Shown here in pieces: positions 29,086 through 38,904 of a stretch of 64,000 nucleotides of DNA. This DNA is from Lysobacteraceae bacterium P (GTDB lineage Bacteria; Pseudomonadota; Gammaproteobacteria; Xanthomonadales; Xanthomonadaceae): the NCBI GenBank assembly GCA_005503055.1, contig SCOX01000007.1, positions 62,001 through 126,000 of the forward strand. Reading direction: 5' to 3'. Position numbers and translations under genes: made by a program. Below the pieces are notes generated by a model. That model had not been told where the DNA came from, searched no databases, and saw only the letters and a list, made by a program, of their open reading frames with translations. The stretch's first letter is position 1. Each line of letters opens with the position of its first letter.

Positions 29086-30135
29086 TCAATCGTGCGCCGT
29101 ACCCGCCAGCAGGCGTTGCGCGACCAGCGACAGCGGCACGGTTTCCTGTGCCGCGCCCAATGCGACCGCCGCGCCGGGCATGCCCCACACCACGCTGCTG
29201 TCTTCGTCCTGGGCCAACGTCGCGGCCCCGGCCTTGCGCAGCGCGAGCAGGCCGCGCGCGCCGTCGTCGCCCATGCCGGTCAGCAGCGCCGCGCTGGCGT
29301 TGGCGCCTACGTGCTCGGCGACCGAGTCGAACAGCGCGTCCACGCTGGGGCGATGGCGACGCACCGGATCGTCGTCGCCGAGCCGGCAATGCCAACGGGC
29401 GCCGCTGCGGTAGACGCGCAGGTGACGCCCGCCCGGAGCGACATAGGCGTGGCCCGGCAGCAGCTCCTGGTCGCGTTCGACGTGGATGACCGTCATGCGG
29501 CTGTGCCGGTCGAGGCGATCGGCGAAGGGCGCGCTGAACGCGCCCGGGATGTGCTGTGCGATGACCGTCGCCGGTGCATCGGCCGGCATCTGCGAGAGCA
29601 CTTCGCGGATCGCTTCGGTGCCGCCGGTGGAGGCGCCGATGGCTATCAGGCGATGGGTGGTGCGGTAGGCGACGGCGGGCGTCGCCGGGTCGTTGGCCGC
29701 GCGCGGCAATGGCGCGATCACGCGCGCCTTCGCGGCCTGCTTGACCTTCTCGATCAGCAGGCCGGCGTACTCGGTCAGGCCGCGCGCGATATCGAGCTTG
29801 GGCTTGGCGATGAAATCCACAGCGCCCAACGAGAGCGCATCCAGCGTCACCTGCGCGCCGCGCTCGGTGAGCGTGGACACCATGACCACCGGCATCGGTC
29901 GCAGGCGCATCAGGTTGCGCAGGAACGTCAGCCCGTCCATGCGCGGCATTTCCACGTCGAGCGTGAGGACGTCGGGATCGAGCTGTTTGATCTTGTCGCG
30001 GGCGATGTACGGATCGGCGGCGCTGCCGACGACCTTGATGCCGGGGTCTTCTTCCAGCAACTGCGTCATCAGCTGGCGCACCAGCGCCGAATCGTCGACC
30101 ACCAGCACCTTGACCGGGTTGCGGCGCGTGTTCAT
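29086..30135 (-). CDS. cheB: Chemotaxis methylesterase/deamidase CheB
   Basis: A 349-residue two-domain protein. The receiver domain (residues 8-125) has Asp14/Asp15 and the phospho-acceptor Asp60 ([12 protein letters not shown]) with Lys in FIAKPK. The C-terminal methylesterase has the catalytic Ser in GASTGG, His in AQHIPG and Asp in LLTGMGDDG. It removes methyl groups from chemoreceptor glutamates for adaptation. The start overlaps the cheD stop by one base (TGATG). Together with cheR and cheD it forms a three-gene adaptation operon. Confidence 0.95.
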   Translation of the reverse strand: MNTRRNPVKVLVVDDSALVRQLMTQLLEEDPGIKVVGSAADPYIARDKIKQLDPDVLTLDVEMPRMDGLTFLRNLMRLRPMPVVMVSTLTERGAQVTLDALSLGAVDFIAKPKLDIARGLTEYAGLLIEKVKQAAKARVIAPLPRAANDPATPAVAYRTTHRLIAIGASTGGTEAIREVLSQMPADAPATVIAQHIPGAFSAPFADRLDRHSRMTVIHVERDQELLPGHAYVAPGGRHLRVYRSGARWHCRLGDDDPVRRHRPSVDALFDSVAEHVGANASAALLTGMGDDGARGLLALRKAGAATLAQDEDSSVVWGMPGAAVALGAAQETVPLSLVAQRLLAGTAHD

Positions 30136-30737
30136 CAGAACAACTCCACGCTGCCGCTGGCGACCGGCTCGCGGGCGAGGCGACCGTAGTAGGCGCGTTC
30201 GGCATCGACGATGACGTCGTTGCGCGCCGACGGCAGGCGCTTGACCAGCGTGCGTCCGGTCTGGGCGAAGAAGCAGACCTTGCGCGGGTGGATGTCGCCC
30301 AGGTCCTGCGCGATCACCGGGATGTGCTCCGCCGCCAGGTACTCCAGCACGAAGCAGGCGTTGCGCGTGCCGATCGGATCGCTGTAGAAACCGCTCAGCA
30401 CGTTGCCGCCGCCGAACACCTTCGCCTGCAATCGCGAGCGTCGCGCGCCGCGCTTGAGCAGGTCGTTGATCAGCAGTTCCATCGCGTGGGCGCCGTAGCG
30501 CGAGGAAACCGATTCGGCCTCGCCGCCCGGCAGCATGAAGTGGTTCATGCCGCCGACCTGCAGCATCGGGTCGTACAGGCATGCGGCCACGCACGAGCCT
30601 AGCAACGTAACCAGGGCGATCGGTCGATCGGTGACGCGGTAGTCCGACGGCAGCAGCTTGATCGCTTCGGTCTTCAGCACCGGATCGAAGTAGCTTCCCG
30701 GTTCGATGGCTGCGCGTGTATTCAAGGCGGCGTTCAT
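30135..30737 (-). CDS. cheD: Chemoreceptor glutamine deamidase CheD
   Basis: A 200-residue CheD. The catalytic Cys lies in [12 protein letters not shown] and the His in [11 protein letters not shown], followed by the conserved FGGGNVL and GDIHPRKV stretches. It deamidates Gln to Glu in chemoreceptors. The start at 30737 overlaps the cheR stop as ATGA; an ATG 14 codons earlier would lie inside cheR. The last six residues, GSVELF, recur at the end of the short chemoreceptor downstream. Confidence 0.93.
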   Translation of the reverse strand: MNAALNTRAAIEPGSYFDPVLKTEAIKLLPSDYRVTDRPIALVTLLGSCVAACLYDPMLQVGGMNHFMLPGGEAESVSSRYGAHAMELLINDLLKRGARRSRLQAKVFGGGNVLSGFYSDPIGTRNACFVLEYLAAEHIPVIAQDLGDIHPRKVCFFAQTGRTLVKRLPSARNDVIVDAERAYYGRLAREPVASGSVELF

Positions 30738-31582
30738 CGGCGCAGTCCGGGAGCAGGGCGATAGGTCGTCCGGCCACACGGGGTAATCAGGTCATGGGCA
30801 TGACCGAAGCTTTCCGAGTGTCCGGCGAAGAGCAGGCCGTCGGGTGCGATCAGCGGCGCCATGCGCTTGAGCACTTCGTACTGCGTGGCCTTGTCGAAAT
30901 AGATCATCACGTTGCGGCAGAACACGGCGTCGAACCCGCCCTTGAGTTCGTAATCGTCGTCCAGCAGATTGAGTGGGCGGAACTCGATCAGCGCCTGCAG
31001 TTCCGGTTTGACGCGACACAGGCCGGCATTGGCGCCTTCGCCGCGCTGGAAGAACTGGCGTCGCCGCTGCAGCGACAGCGAATTGATGCGTTCGACCGGA
31101 TACACGCCGCGCGCCGCGGTCTGCAGCACATTGGTGTCGATGTCGGTGGCGAGGATGCGTACCGGCGGCGTCATCGTGGCGAACGCCTCGCACGCGGTGA
31201 TCGCCAGCGAGTACGGCTCCTCGCCGGTCGAAGCGGCGTTGCACCAGATCGTCTGGCCGTTGCGCCCGCGCGAACGCAGGCGTTCGGCGAGCATGTCGAA
31301 GTGGTGCGCTTCGCGGAAGAACGAGGTGAGGTTGGTCGTGAGCGCGTTGATGAAGCCCTGCAGCTCCGCGTCGGGATCGGCTTCCACGAAGTCCAGGTAG
31401 TCGCCGAAGCGCTCCATGCCCAGCGCACGCACGCGCCGCGCCAGGCGGCTGTAGACCATGTCGCGCTTGTGCGGGTGCAGGTGGATGCCGGCGCGGTCGC
31501 GGATCATGCGGCAGACGCGGCGGAAGTCGCGTTCGTCGAAGGTGAACTCGCGGTCGTCGGAGGTGCGCGGCGAAGGACGCAT
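30734..31582 (-). CDS. cheR: Chemotaxis methyltransferase CheR
   Basis: A 282-residue CheR with the N-terminal alpha-helical domain (residues 10-80, ending [11 protein letters not shown]) and the SAM-binding domain ([39 protein letters not shown]). The beta-subdomain that docks on the receptor C-terminal pentapeptide is present, which fits the WxxF-type tail of the large chemoreceptor upstream. It methylates receptor glutamates. First gene of cheR-cheD-cheB. Confidence 0.95.
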   Translation of the reverse strand: MRPSPRTSDDREFTFDERDFRRVCRMIRDRAGIHLHPHKRDMVYSRLARRVRALGMERFGDYLDFVEADPDAELQGFINALTTNLTSFFREAHHFDMLAERLRSRGRNGQTIWCNAASTGEEPYSLAITACEAFATMTPPVRILATDIDTNVLQTAARGVYPVERINSLSLQRRRQFFQRGEGANAGLCRVKPELQALIEFRPLNLLDDDYELKGGFDAVFCRNVMIYFDKATQYEVLKRMAPLIAPDGLLFAGHSESFGHAHDLITPCGRTTYRPAPGLRR

Positions 31583-31604
31583 GTGGGGCTCGGGATGCTG
31601 CTCT

Positions 31605-31699
31605 CGTAGCCCGGGTAAGCGAAGCGCACCCGGGGCTCTTTTCGGTCGATGGCACTGGGCGGTGAGGTAACCCGGGTGCGGCTTCGCCTTACCCGGGCT
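31605..31699. repeat. CCCGGGTAAGC dispersed inverted repeat
   Basis: An about 95-bp element between cheR and the large chemoreceptor. The left arm CCCGGGTAAGCGAAGC with its CACCCGGGG is mirrored by the right arm CCCGGGTGCGGCTTCGCC followed by TTACCCGGGCT. The central part varies between copies. Other copies: 38905-38987, 41869-41953, 45789-45868, 47681-47761, 56290-56370, with degenerate ones at 29020 and 36798. Confidence 0.85.
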
Positions 31700-31714
31700 C
31701 CGTCACTGCTTCAA

Positions 31715-34396
31715 TCAGAACTCCTGCCAATCGCCATCCGCGCTGTTCGCCGCGGCGCTCGCGCGCACCTTGCGCGCGGCGGGCTTGGCGGGCGCGGCGG
31801 CCGGTCGCGCGCGGCTGGACTTGGCGGCGGGCATGTCGACCACGGTGGCCTGCGCGACGCGCGCGGCCTGCGCCGAATGCGCCATGCGGAACACCGCGAC
31901 CGTCTGCACCAGCTGCTCGGACTGCTGTTCCAGGCTGCGCGCGGCGGCCGAGGCCTGCTCGACCAGCGCCGCGTTCTGCTGCGTGCCTTCGTCCATCTGC
32001 GTGATCGCGTTGTTGACCTGCTCGATGCCCGAGCTCTGCTCCTGCGACGCGGCGGAGATGTCGGCGATGATGTCGGTGACCTTCTTCACGCTGGTCACGA
32101 TCTCGCCCATCGTGCGGCCGGCCTGGTCGACCAGCTGGCTGCCTTCCTCGACCTTGGTGACCGAGTCGTTGATGAGCTGCTTGATTTCCTTGGCGGCGTT
32201 GGCCGAACGCTGCGCGAGCGAGCGCACTTCGCTGGCGACCACCGCGAAACCGCGGCCCTGTTCGCCGGCACGCGCCGCTTCCACCGCGGCGTTCAGCGCC
32301 AGGATGTTGGTCTGGAAGGCGATGCCGTCGATGACGCCGATGATGTCGCTGATCTTCTTCGACGACTGGTTGATGGCGTTCATCGTGTGAACGACTTCGC
32401 CGACGACCGTGCCACCCTGGCCGGCGACTTCCGCCGCGCTCTGCGCCAGCTGGTTGGCCTGGCGGGCGTTGTCGGCGTTCTGGCGGACTGTGCTGGTCAG
32501 CTCTTCCATCGACGACGCGGTTTCTTCCAGCGACGCGGCCTGCTGCTCGGTGCGCTGCGACAGGTCGTTGTTGCCGGCGGCGATTTCGGCGGCGGCGCTG
32601 CTGATCGCGTCGGAACCCTGGCGGATCTGGCCGACGATCTGCGCGAGTTGGTCGACGGTGCGGTTGGCGTCGTTCGCCAGGCGGCCGAACTGGCCCGGCA
32701 GCTCCACTTCGACGCGGCGGTTGAGGTCGCCATCGGCGACGGCCGACAGCAGCGAGCCCACTTCGTGCAGGCCTTCCTCGGCGGTGGACATCAGCTGGTT
32801 AAGGCCCTGAACGACGTCGTGGTAGACGTACTCGAAGCGCGCGGCGTCGCCACGGCGGCTGAAGTCGCCTTCCACGGCGGCGTCGACCAGCGTCTTGATC
32901 TCGGCGTTGACCGCGTTCATGCCGTTCTTGACCGAATCCACGGCGTCGGTGATGCGCGCCTTCTGGCCCGGCAGGCGGTCCATGTCGCGCGACAGGTCGC
33001 CGCGGGCGTAGGAGGCGACGATCTCGATGGCGCGGGTGTTCACCTGGATGTGCGAATCCACCAGCGTGTTCACCTCACCGGCCATCTGGCCGTAGGCGCC
33101 GGGGAAGTCCTCGCTGCGCAGGCGGCGGTCGATCTCGCCCGCCTGGTGCGCCTCGAACAGGTCGCGCTGCGCACCGGCGAAGTTGCGCAGCGTGTTGATG
33201 GCGCGTTCCAGGCTGCGCGCGATGTCGCGCACTTCGTCGCGGCTCTCGACGCGGACGGTGTCCGGGAATTCGCCACGTGCGAGCAGTTCGGACGCGTCCT
33301 GCACTTCGCGCAGCGCAGCGCGGGTGCTGCGGATGAAGCCGAGGAACAGGTAGGCGGCGATGGCCAGGATCAGGATGCAGGTGCCCAGCGTCAGCGCGGT
33401 GCGCTGCTTCAGGCGGGAGATCTCGGCCGACGCGGCGTGGTCGAGCGAGGTGTTCGCCGCCGACAGCGCGGCGGCCAGCGCCATGCGCGTGGCTTCGGTG
33501 CGCGCGGCCATGATCTTCACTGCCAGCACCGGTGTCTCGGCGTCGAGGATGTGCTTCTGGATGTCCGCGTTCTGCTTGGCGACCGCATCCAGCGCTTTCT
33601 TGAACGGCGCGCCCATCGTGGCGGCCAGTTCCGGCATTTCTTCCTCGGCGTCCTTCAGCTCGACTTCCGAACGCGTGCGCACGTAGTCCTGCATGTTGCG
33701 CGACACGGCCAGGCCGGTGCGGTCGTCCACCCAGATCGCACCGTCGCCCAGCACGCGCAGCGCGGTCGCGCTCTGCTGCTGGGTGTACTCGGCCAGGGTC
33801 GGCACCCACACGGTCGCGGCGCGGCCCATGTAAAGGACGGCGGCGTTCTGCGCCTGCGCCAGGCCGGTTTCATCGGCAATCAGCCCGTGCACGTTGCCCA
33901 GTTCGCGCACGGTGGCGGCATGGTCCGTCGCGGCGGCGGCGGCATCGGCGTGCTCGCCGTTGGCCTTGGCCCACGCGGTCTGCGCCTGCTTGAGTGCGGC
34001 CGGTACGGCCGAGTCGGACAGCGTCCTGGCCTGCCAGGCGGTCAGTGCGTCCAGTTCGCGGCCGACGTTGGCGGCCGATTCCTGCAGCGACTGGTCGCTG
34101 ACCTCGTCCTTGGCGAACTTGCGCACGGCCAGCTGCTCGTGCTGCTGGATGCCCAGCATCGCGCGGTGCAGGTGGCCCAGGCCGACGACGGCATCGCGCT
34201 GCGCGGTGGCGGCGGTGACTTCGGCGTTGGAGCGGACGACCAGGATGCCGGCCAGCACGCCGCAGGTCAGCATGAAGGCGGCGCCGATCACCATCGCCTT
34301 CTGGTTGAAGCGCAACTGCGACATCAGGCCGGTGGCGGGGGCCAGGAGGCGGTCCATCAAAGTCGCGGACGGCCGGGAGGATGCTTGGGTGGACAT
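31715..34396 (-). CDS. Large methyl-accepting chemotaxis protein
   Basis: An 893-residue receptor. TM1 (about 34-54) and TM2 (about 345-365) enclose a helical periplasmic domain of about 290 residues. Three HAMP-like segments follow, then a full signalling domain with the canonical tip ([18 protein letters not shown]) and methylation helices. An Ala/Lys/Pro-rich linker of about 45 residues leads to the end DWQEF, the WxxF pentapeptide that binds CheR/CheB. The start at 34396 has GAGAGG upstream; an ATG at 34444 is less likely. A near-consensus sigma-28 promoter stands directly upstream. The ligand is unknown. Confidence 0.94.
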   Translation of the reverse strand: MSTQASSRPSATLMDRLLAPATGLMSQLRFNQKAMVIGAAFMLTCGVLAGILVVRSNAEVTAATAQRDAVVGLGHLHRAMLGIQQHEQLAVRKFAKDEVSDQSLQESAANVGRELDALTAWQARTLSDSAVPAALKQAQTAWAKANGEHADAAAAATDHAATVRELGNVHGLIADETGLAQAQNAAVLYMGRAATVWVPTLAEYTQQQSATALRVLGDGAIWVDDRTGLAVSRNMQDYVRTRSEVELKDAEEEMPELAATMGAPFKKALDAVAKQNADIQKHILDAETPVLAVKIMAARTEATRMALAAALSAANTSLDHAASAEISRLKQRTALTLGTCILILAIAAYLFLGFIRSTRAALREVQDASELLARGEFPDTVRVESRDEVRDIARSLERAINTLRNFAGAQRDLFEAHQAGEIDRRLRSEDFPGAYGQMAGEVNTLVDSHIQVNTRAIEIVASYARGDLSRDMDRLPGQKARITDAVDSVKNGMNAVNAEIKTLVDAAVEGDFSRRGDAARFEYVYHDVVQGLNQLMSTAEEGLHEVGSLLSAVADGDLNRRVEVELPGQFGRLANDANRTVDQLAQIVGQIRQGSDAISSAAAEIAAGNNDLSQRTEQQAASLEETASSMEELTSTVRQNADNARQANQLAQSAAEVAGQGGTVVGEVVHTMNAINQSSKKISDIIGVIDGIAFQTNILALNAAVEAARAGEQGRGFAVVASEVRSLAQRSANAAKEIKQLINDSVTKVEEGSQLVDQAGRTMGEIVTSVKKVTDIIADISAASQEQSSGIEQVNNAITQMDEGTQQNAALVEQASAAARSLEQQSEQLVQTVAVFRMAHSAQAARVAQATVVDMPAAKSSRARPAAAPAKPAARKVRASAAANSADGDWQEF

Positions 34397-34440
34397 GGTG
34401 CCTCTCGTGCGGAACTGACCCGTCGGGGTCGACACCCGTT

Positions 34441-34467
34441 GCATCGGCTCGGCACGGCGAAACTTTA
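34441..34467 (-). promoter_or_regulatory. Sigma-28 promoter of the large chemoreceptor
   Basis: On the minus strand TAAAGTTT (34467-34460), 11 bp, GCCGATGC (34448-34441). This is 14 of 16 consensus positions for FliA with exact spacing, 45 bp before the start codon. Confidence 0.88.
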
Positions 34468-34493
34468 GTGAACCGACCGTTCAGGGGCACCGC

Positions 34494-34520
34494 TAAAGAA
34501 ACGCGACGGCCGGCCGATGT
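34494..34520 (+). promoter_or_regulatory. Divergent sigma-28 promoter of the TonB-domain gene
   Basis: TAAAGAAA (34494-34501), 11 bp, GCCGATGT (34513-34520). Core bases TAAAG and GCCGAT match the FliA consensus with exact spacing. It points away from the chemoreceptor and would start transcription near 34527, some 30 nt before the small TonB-domain gene. Confidence 0.75.
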
Positions 34521-34557
34521 TCGGGGTGTCGCCCGACACATCCCCAAGGAGCCTCCC

Positions 34558-34869
34558 ATGCGCCGTTCTCTCATCACCGCCGCCGGCATTGCCGTGCTGG
34601 CCCTGTCCTTCGCCGCCCCGGCCTCGGCCGACCTGAAGCCGACCAAGCGCGTCGAGCCGCAGTACCCGGCCGAAGCCGCCCGCGCCGGTACGCAGGGCTT
34701 CGTCGAAGTCGAATTCACCGTGGACGAGGCCGGCAAGGTCGCCAGCGTCTCGGTCGTCAACGCCAAGCCGGCGCGCGTGTTCGAGCAGTCGGCCGTGCGC
34801 GCCGTGAAGCAGTGGGAGTTCGCTCCGGGCGGCGGCAAGGGCAAGGTGCGCCTGGACTTCTCGCTGTAA
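34558..34869 (+). CDS. Small periplasmic TonB C-terminal-domain protein
   Basis: A 103-residue protein: a signal peptide (cleavage after PASA, about residue 24) followed only by a TonB C-terminal domain (VEPQYPAEAARAGTQGFVEVEFTVDEAGKV, AVRAVKQWEF). Unlike true TonB it lacks the membrane anchor and Pro-rich spacer, so after export it would be a free periplasmic domain. AAGGAG precedes the ATG and a strong terminator follows. The sigma-28-type promoter upstream suggests expression together with motility genes. A role near the flagellum or in TonB-receptor competition is speculation. Confidence 0.8.
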   Translation: MRRSLITAAGIAVLALSFAAPASADLKPTKRVEPQYPAEAARAGTQGFVEVEFTVDEAGKVASVSVVNAKPARVFEQSAVRAVKQWEFAPGGGKGKVRLDFSL

Positions 34870-34908
34870 GCCATCGCGAAACGCCACATCCGGCATGGCC
34901 GGTTGAGT

Positions 34909-34940
34909 GAAAACGCGCCGGAAACGGCGCGTTTTCTTTT
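34909..34940 (+). terminator. Intrinsic terminator of the TonB-domain gene
   Basis: GAAAACGCGCC (34909-34919) pairs perfectly with GGCGCGTTTTC (34926-34936) around six bases, followed by TTTT. It lies 40 bp after the stop codon. Confidence 0.9.
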
Positions 34941-35095
34941 GGGCGGTCGGGTGCGCAACGGAATCCCCCGATCCCCACGCCGTTCGTTCAGGACGGACGG
35001 TGCGAACCGAAGGACTAGCCCAGGCCGCTGCGGGCCACGTCGGACGTTATCGATAGTGGCCGTATATCGCGGCCGCCGCCGAGGGAGCGATCGCG

Positions 35096-36223
35096 ATGAA
35101 ACTCAAGCGCCTGTTCGCATGGACGGCCGGCGTCCTCGTCGTCGGCGCGGTTGCCGCCTTCGCGATCGGCTGGTTCACCTCGACCAACAGCTGCTACACC
35201 GACCCGCCGGCCTCGCCGCGCGACCCGATGAAGGCCGTCATCCGCTGCGATTACGGCACCGCCGAGCGGCTGGAAATCGTCAACATCGAAAAGCCGGCAC
35301 CCGCCGACGACGAAGTGCTCGTGAAAGTGCGCGCGGCCGCGGTGAACCCGCTGGACTGGCACTACCTGCGCGGCACACCGTACCTGATGCGCATGGGCAC
35401 CGGCCTGCGCCGGCCGAAGGAAATCCGCATGGGCGTGGATTTCGCAGGCACCGTGATGACCGTCGGACGCAACGTCACGCGCTTCAAGCCGGGCGACGCG
35501 GTGTTCGGCGGGCGCACCGGCGCTTTCGCCGAGTACGTCACGGTGAAGCAGGACCGCGCGATCGCGCTCAAGCCCGCGCGCGTGTCCTTCGAACAAGCCG
35601 GCGGTGTCGCCATCGCGGCGACGACGGCCCTGCAGGGACTGCGCGACGGCGGTCGGGTCAAGGCCGGCGACCGCGTGCTGATCAACGGTGCATCGGGCGG
35701 CGTGGGCACCTTTGCGGTGCAGATCGCCCGTTCGATGGACGCACACGTCACCGGCGTGTCGAGCACGCGCAACGTCGCGCTGGTGCGCTCGTTGGGCGCG
35801 CAGGACGTGATCGACTACAAGCGCGACGACTACACGCTTGTCCACAGCACACGCGGCGCGCCCCGCTTCGACGCGATCCTGGACAACGTGGGCAACCGCA
35901 CCCTTGCGGAAAACCGGCGCGTACTGGTTCCCGGTGGACGCTACGTGCTGATCGGCGGCGGCGGTCCCGACGACGGCCACTGGATCGGGCCGATGCTCAA
36001 ACCGCTGGGTGCGTGGGTGACCTCGTGGTTCGTCGACCAGCATATGGGCATGCTGCTGGCCGAACTCGACCAGAAGGACATGGATGTGCTGCGTGATCTG
36101 ATGGAGAGCGGCCGCGTCACGCCGGTGGTCGATCGCCGCTACCCGTTGCGCGAGATCGCGGACGCGGTCCGCTACGTGGAGAGCGGACGCGCGCGGGGCA
36201 AGGTGGTGATCGTGATGGACTAG
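35096..36223 (+). CDS. Membrane-anchored medium-chain alcohol dehydrogenase-like protein
   Basis: A 375-residue MDR-superfamily oxidoreductase. The GroES-like domain (about residues 45-170, AAAVNPLDWHYLRGTPY, GVDFAGTV) and the Rossmann domain (GASGGVGTFAVQIA) place it with quinone reductase/zeta-crystallin-like NAD(P) enzymes; catalytic zinc ligands are absent. Oddly, an N-terminal hydrophobic helix (about residues 8-27) precedes the domain, so it is either anchored in the membrane with the enzyme on one side or exported. An NAD(P) enzyme would be expected on the cytoplasmic side. The substrate is unknown. Confidence 0.83.
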   Translation: MKLKRLFAWTAGVLVVGAVAAFAIGWFTSTNSCYTDPPASPRDPMKAVIRCDYGTAERLEIVNIEKPAPADDEVLVKVRAAAVNPLDWHYLRGTPYLMRMGTGLRRPKEIRMGVDFAGTVMTVGRNVTRFKPGDAVFGGRTGAFAEYVTVKQDRAIALKPARVSFEQAGGVAIAATTALQGLRDGGRVKAGDRVLINGASGGVGTFAVQIARSMDAHVTGVSSTRNVALVRSLGAQDVIDYKRDDYTLVHSTRGAPRFDAILDNVGNRTLAENRRVLVPGGRYVLIGGGGPDDGHWIGPMLKPLGAWVTSWFVDQHMGMLLAELDQKDMDVLRDLMESGRVTPVVDRRYPLREIADAVRYVESGRARGKVVIVMD

Positions 36224-36256
36224 CGGCGCCGGCAGCACGCCACCGAGAGCCTGCGC

Positions 36257-36691
36257 TCAGAAACGATGCGCGGTGGCGCAGGCCACGACATGGTTGTAGT
36301 CGCTGGACATGCAACGGTAGAACGCCTGCTTCTCGCCGCTCGCCGCGGCGCAGTCCTGCGACGTGATCTCCGCCAGCGAGGTGCGCAGCTTCGTCGCCTT
36401 CCTGTCGAAATCGGCGCGGTCGATGTAGCCGCCATCGGCGTTCTTCTGGCCGACTTCCAACATCGTTTCCAGGCCGTAGCGCGCATTCTCGACGGCCTTG
36501 TCGCAGGACAGTTCGACGTCGCGGTCCTGAACCTGCATCAGGCCCTGCGCGATGCCCTCGACAGCCTGCTGGGTTTCCGGCGGAAGCGTCTTCGTCTCGG
36601 CGTGCGCCGTAGCACTCAATGCCAGCGAGAGCAGCGCGGTCGCGATTGATGCGCGGACCGCACTCGCGGTCATGTTGCGGGTGTTCCCCAT
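36257..36691 (-). CDS. Exported hypothetical protein
   Basis: A 144-residue protein with a signal peptide (cleavage after AHA, about residue 31). The mature part of about 110 residues is helical and has four cysteines (SCDKA, QDCAAA, YRCMSS, VACATA) that could form two disulfides in the periplasm. No family was recognised. It lies tail to tail with the dehydrogenase gene and upstream of no obvious partner. Confidence 0.6.
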   Translation of the reverse strand: MGNTRNMTASAVRASIATALLSLALSATAHAETKTLPPETQQAVEGIAQGLMQVQDRDVELSCDKAVENARYGLETMLEVGQKNADGGYIDRADFDRKATKLRTSLAEITSQDCAAASGEKQAFYRCMSSDYNHVVACATAHRF

Positions 36692-36797
36692 GTGCTTCCC
36701 CCGTGATGCGGCGTCGTGCCGCGGTGCGAGAGCTTAGCGGCTTTCGACCTCCTTCCTCCGTGCAGGAATGGGACGGCAGGAGCAGATCTCGGTTCGC

Positions 36798-36866
36798 ACT
36801 CCGGGTCGGCGAAGCGCACCGGGGGCGGTACCTTCCGGGTGCGACGCGTGGCGTCCCCGTGCTACG
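36798..36866. repeat. Degenerate CCCGGGTAAGC-family copy
   Basis: ACTCCGGGTCGGCGAAGCGC and CACCGGGGG with the mirrored TTCCGGGTGCGACGCG and CCCCGTGCTACG. Recognisable but worn compared with the other copies. Confidence 0.5.
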
Positions 36867-36956
36867 CGCGCACGGTGCATCCCGCTTGCGCGAGGATGCC
36901 GGCACGGCCCGTTGAGAGGCCTGGCCTCTGCAACGGTGCGGACGTCGAGGCGCGGT

Positions 36957-38169
36957 TCAACGCTGGTTCGTACGCGAGTGCACCAGCGCGATGTTGGCGC
37001 GCGCGCCATCTTCGTTCGCGCCGTGCCGCATCGTGCCGGACGACAGCCGGAACGCCGCCACCGTCTCCGTCAGCGCGGAAGCCTGTTCGTCCATGCTGCG
37101 CGCGGCGGCGGAAGCTTCCTCCACCAATGCCGCGTTCTGCTGCGTGCTCTCGTCCATCTGCGCGATGGCCTGGTTGATCTGCTCGATGCCCGCGCTCTGC
37201 TGCAACGTGGCGGCGCTGATCTGCGCAAGCATGCCGCCCACGCGCGCCACGCTGCCGACGATGTCGTCCATCGTGCGGCCCGCGCCTTGCACCAGTCGCG
37301 TACCGGCGCCCACGCACTCCACCGAGTCGCCGATGAGGTGCTGTGAACGGCGTTCCGTTCATGTCGAAGATCGGGTTGTAGGAGGCCTGGATCCAGATCT
37401 CGCGACCGCCCTTGCCGATGCGCCGGTACACGCCCGCGTCGTACTCGCCGCGGCCGAGCTTGGCCCAGAAGTCGCGGTACTGCGCGCTGCGGCGGTAGGT
37501 GTCGTCGGCGAACATCGAATGGTGCTGGCCGCGCACTTCGTCCAGCGCGTAGCCGGTGGCGGCGAGGAAGTTCTCGTTGGCCGACAGGATGCGGCCGGTC
37601 AGGTCGAACTCGATCACCGCCTGCGACTTGCCGATCGCCGCCAGCTGGCCGGCGAAGTCCGCCGCCTGCATCTTCTGTGCGGTGATGTCGGTGGCGAACT
37701 TCACCACCTTGCGCGCGCGGCCCATGCGATCGAACACGGGATTGTAGGAGGCCTGGATCCACACCTCGCGGCCGCCCTTGCCGATGCGGCGGTATACGCC
37801 CGCGTCGTACTCGCCGCGACCGAGCTTGCCCCAGAACTCGCGGTACTCCGCGCTGTCGGCGTAGGCCGGATCGGCGAACATGCGGTGGTGGCGGCCCTGG
37901 ATCTCGTCGAGCCGATAGCCCAGCGTGTGCAGGAAGTTTTCGTTCGCGTGGACGATGGTGCCGTCGAGATCGAACTCGACGACGGCCTGCACACGGTCGA
38001 GCGCGGCGACGCGGTCTTCGAGATCGCAGATGCGCGCGTTGTCGGCGGGCGCGGGCGCGCGGGCGGGCGAGAAGCGCGAGGCGAGGCGGCGCCAGAGCGA
38101 AGATGTGGCGGAGAGCGTGTCGGAAGCGAACTGGTCGGCCTTGGCTGGCCGGATTCCCGCAGTGGTCAT
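36957..38169 (-). pseudogene. PAS-PAS chemoreceptor with internal deletion and frameshift
   Basis: The first frame (38169 to about 37345) encodes two nearly identical PAS domains in tandem (each with RGEYDAGVYRRIGKGGRE and WIQASYNP). It then leaves similarity at Asn-Gly-Thr-Pro-Phe. In the next frame (about 37345 to 36957) the protein continues with HLIGDSVECVGAGTRLVQ and a normal receptor C-terminal methylation helix ending AAFRL. Comparison with the large receptor shows that the end of the second PAS, the N-terminal signalling helix and the whole CheA/CheW-binding tip are missing. This gene cannot make a working receptor. The start Met-Thr-Thr-Ala-Gly at 38169 is the most likely original. 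Confidence 0.85.
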
Positions 38170-38392
38170 GGCTATGTCCGTGTGAAACAAATCGAACGCG
38201 CCGTGCATTCGCACGGCGCCGGGTACTGCGTTGATTTGTGGACTCACGAAAGATCGCCCGTGGGGGGGCGGCGGACCTTGGGTGCGACTACAACGCGGCT
38301 GGCTTGGCGGATGCGCTCCGCCTGGCGTGCTGTGGGGGCGTTGTGGTGTTGCGGGTGCTGCGTGTCGCGGTGGGAACGGTCGAACGGAAATG

Positions 38393-38884
38393 TCAGGCTG
38401 CGTCGGCGTGCGCCACCAGGCCCATTTCGGCGCTCGTCATCAGGCGCTCGATTTCCAGCAGGATCAGCATGCGCTCGCCCTGCGTGCCGATGCCGGTGAT
38501 GAACTGGCGGTCGATGGTCGCGCCGATTTCCGGCACCGGACGGATCTGCTCGGCGTGGAGGCGGATCACGTCGGAGACACTGTCCACCACCATGCCCACG
38601 ACGCGGTCGGCGACGTTGAGCACGATCATGACCGTGAGCGCGTTGTACTCGGCCTTGGCGAGGCGGAACTTCAGGCGCATGTCGATGACCGGCACGATGG
38701 TGCCGCGCAGGTTGATCACGCCCTTGATGTAGTTGGGCGCGTCGGGCAGGCGGGTGACGGTGTCGTAGCCGCGGATTTCCTGCACTTTCAGGATTTCCAC
38801 GCCGTACTCCTCCTCGCCCAGGGCGAAGGTCAGGTACTCGTCGGCCGATTCGGTGGTGGTGGCGCCGTTGTGGTCGTAGGTCAT
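38393..38884 (-). CDS. cheW: Chemotaxis coupling protein CheW
   Basis: A 163-residue single CheW domain that links receptors to CheA. The two-subdomain barrel is visible from YLTFALGEEEYGVEIL through VINLRGTIVPVIDMR to GMVVDSVSDV. It is the last working gene of STAS-cheY-cheA-cheW. The start at 38884 was chosen because the frame further upstream reads into the dispersed repeat. Between it and the broken PAS receptor (38170-38392) I see nothing. Confidence 0.93.
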   Translation of the reverse strand: MTYDHNGATTTESADEYLTFALGEEEYGVEILKVQEIRGYDTVTRLPDAPNYIKGVINLRGTIVPVIDMRLKFRLAKAEYNALTVMIVLNVADRVVGMVVDSVSDVIRLHAEQIRPVPEIGATIDRQFITGIGTQGERMLILLEIERLMTSAEMGLVAHADAA

Positions 38885-38904
38885 GGTGTGTCTGCCTTTG
38901 ATCT

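Noticed and set aside
31649-34468. A 939-codon open frame antisense to the large chemoreceptor
   Set aside because: Composition mirrors the Ala-rich helical receptor; no start signal or domain, and it spans the divergent promoters.
36957-38169. Programmed ribosomal frameshift in the PAS chemoreceptor
   Set aside because: No slippery heptamer at the junction, and a large essential part of the signalling domain is missing, which frameshifting cannot restore.
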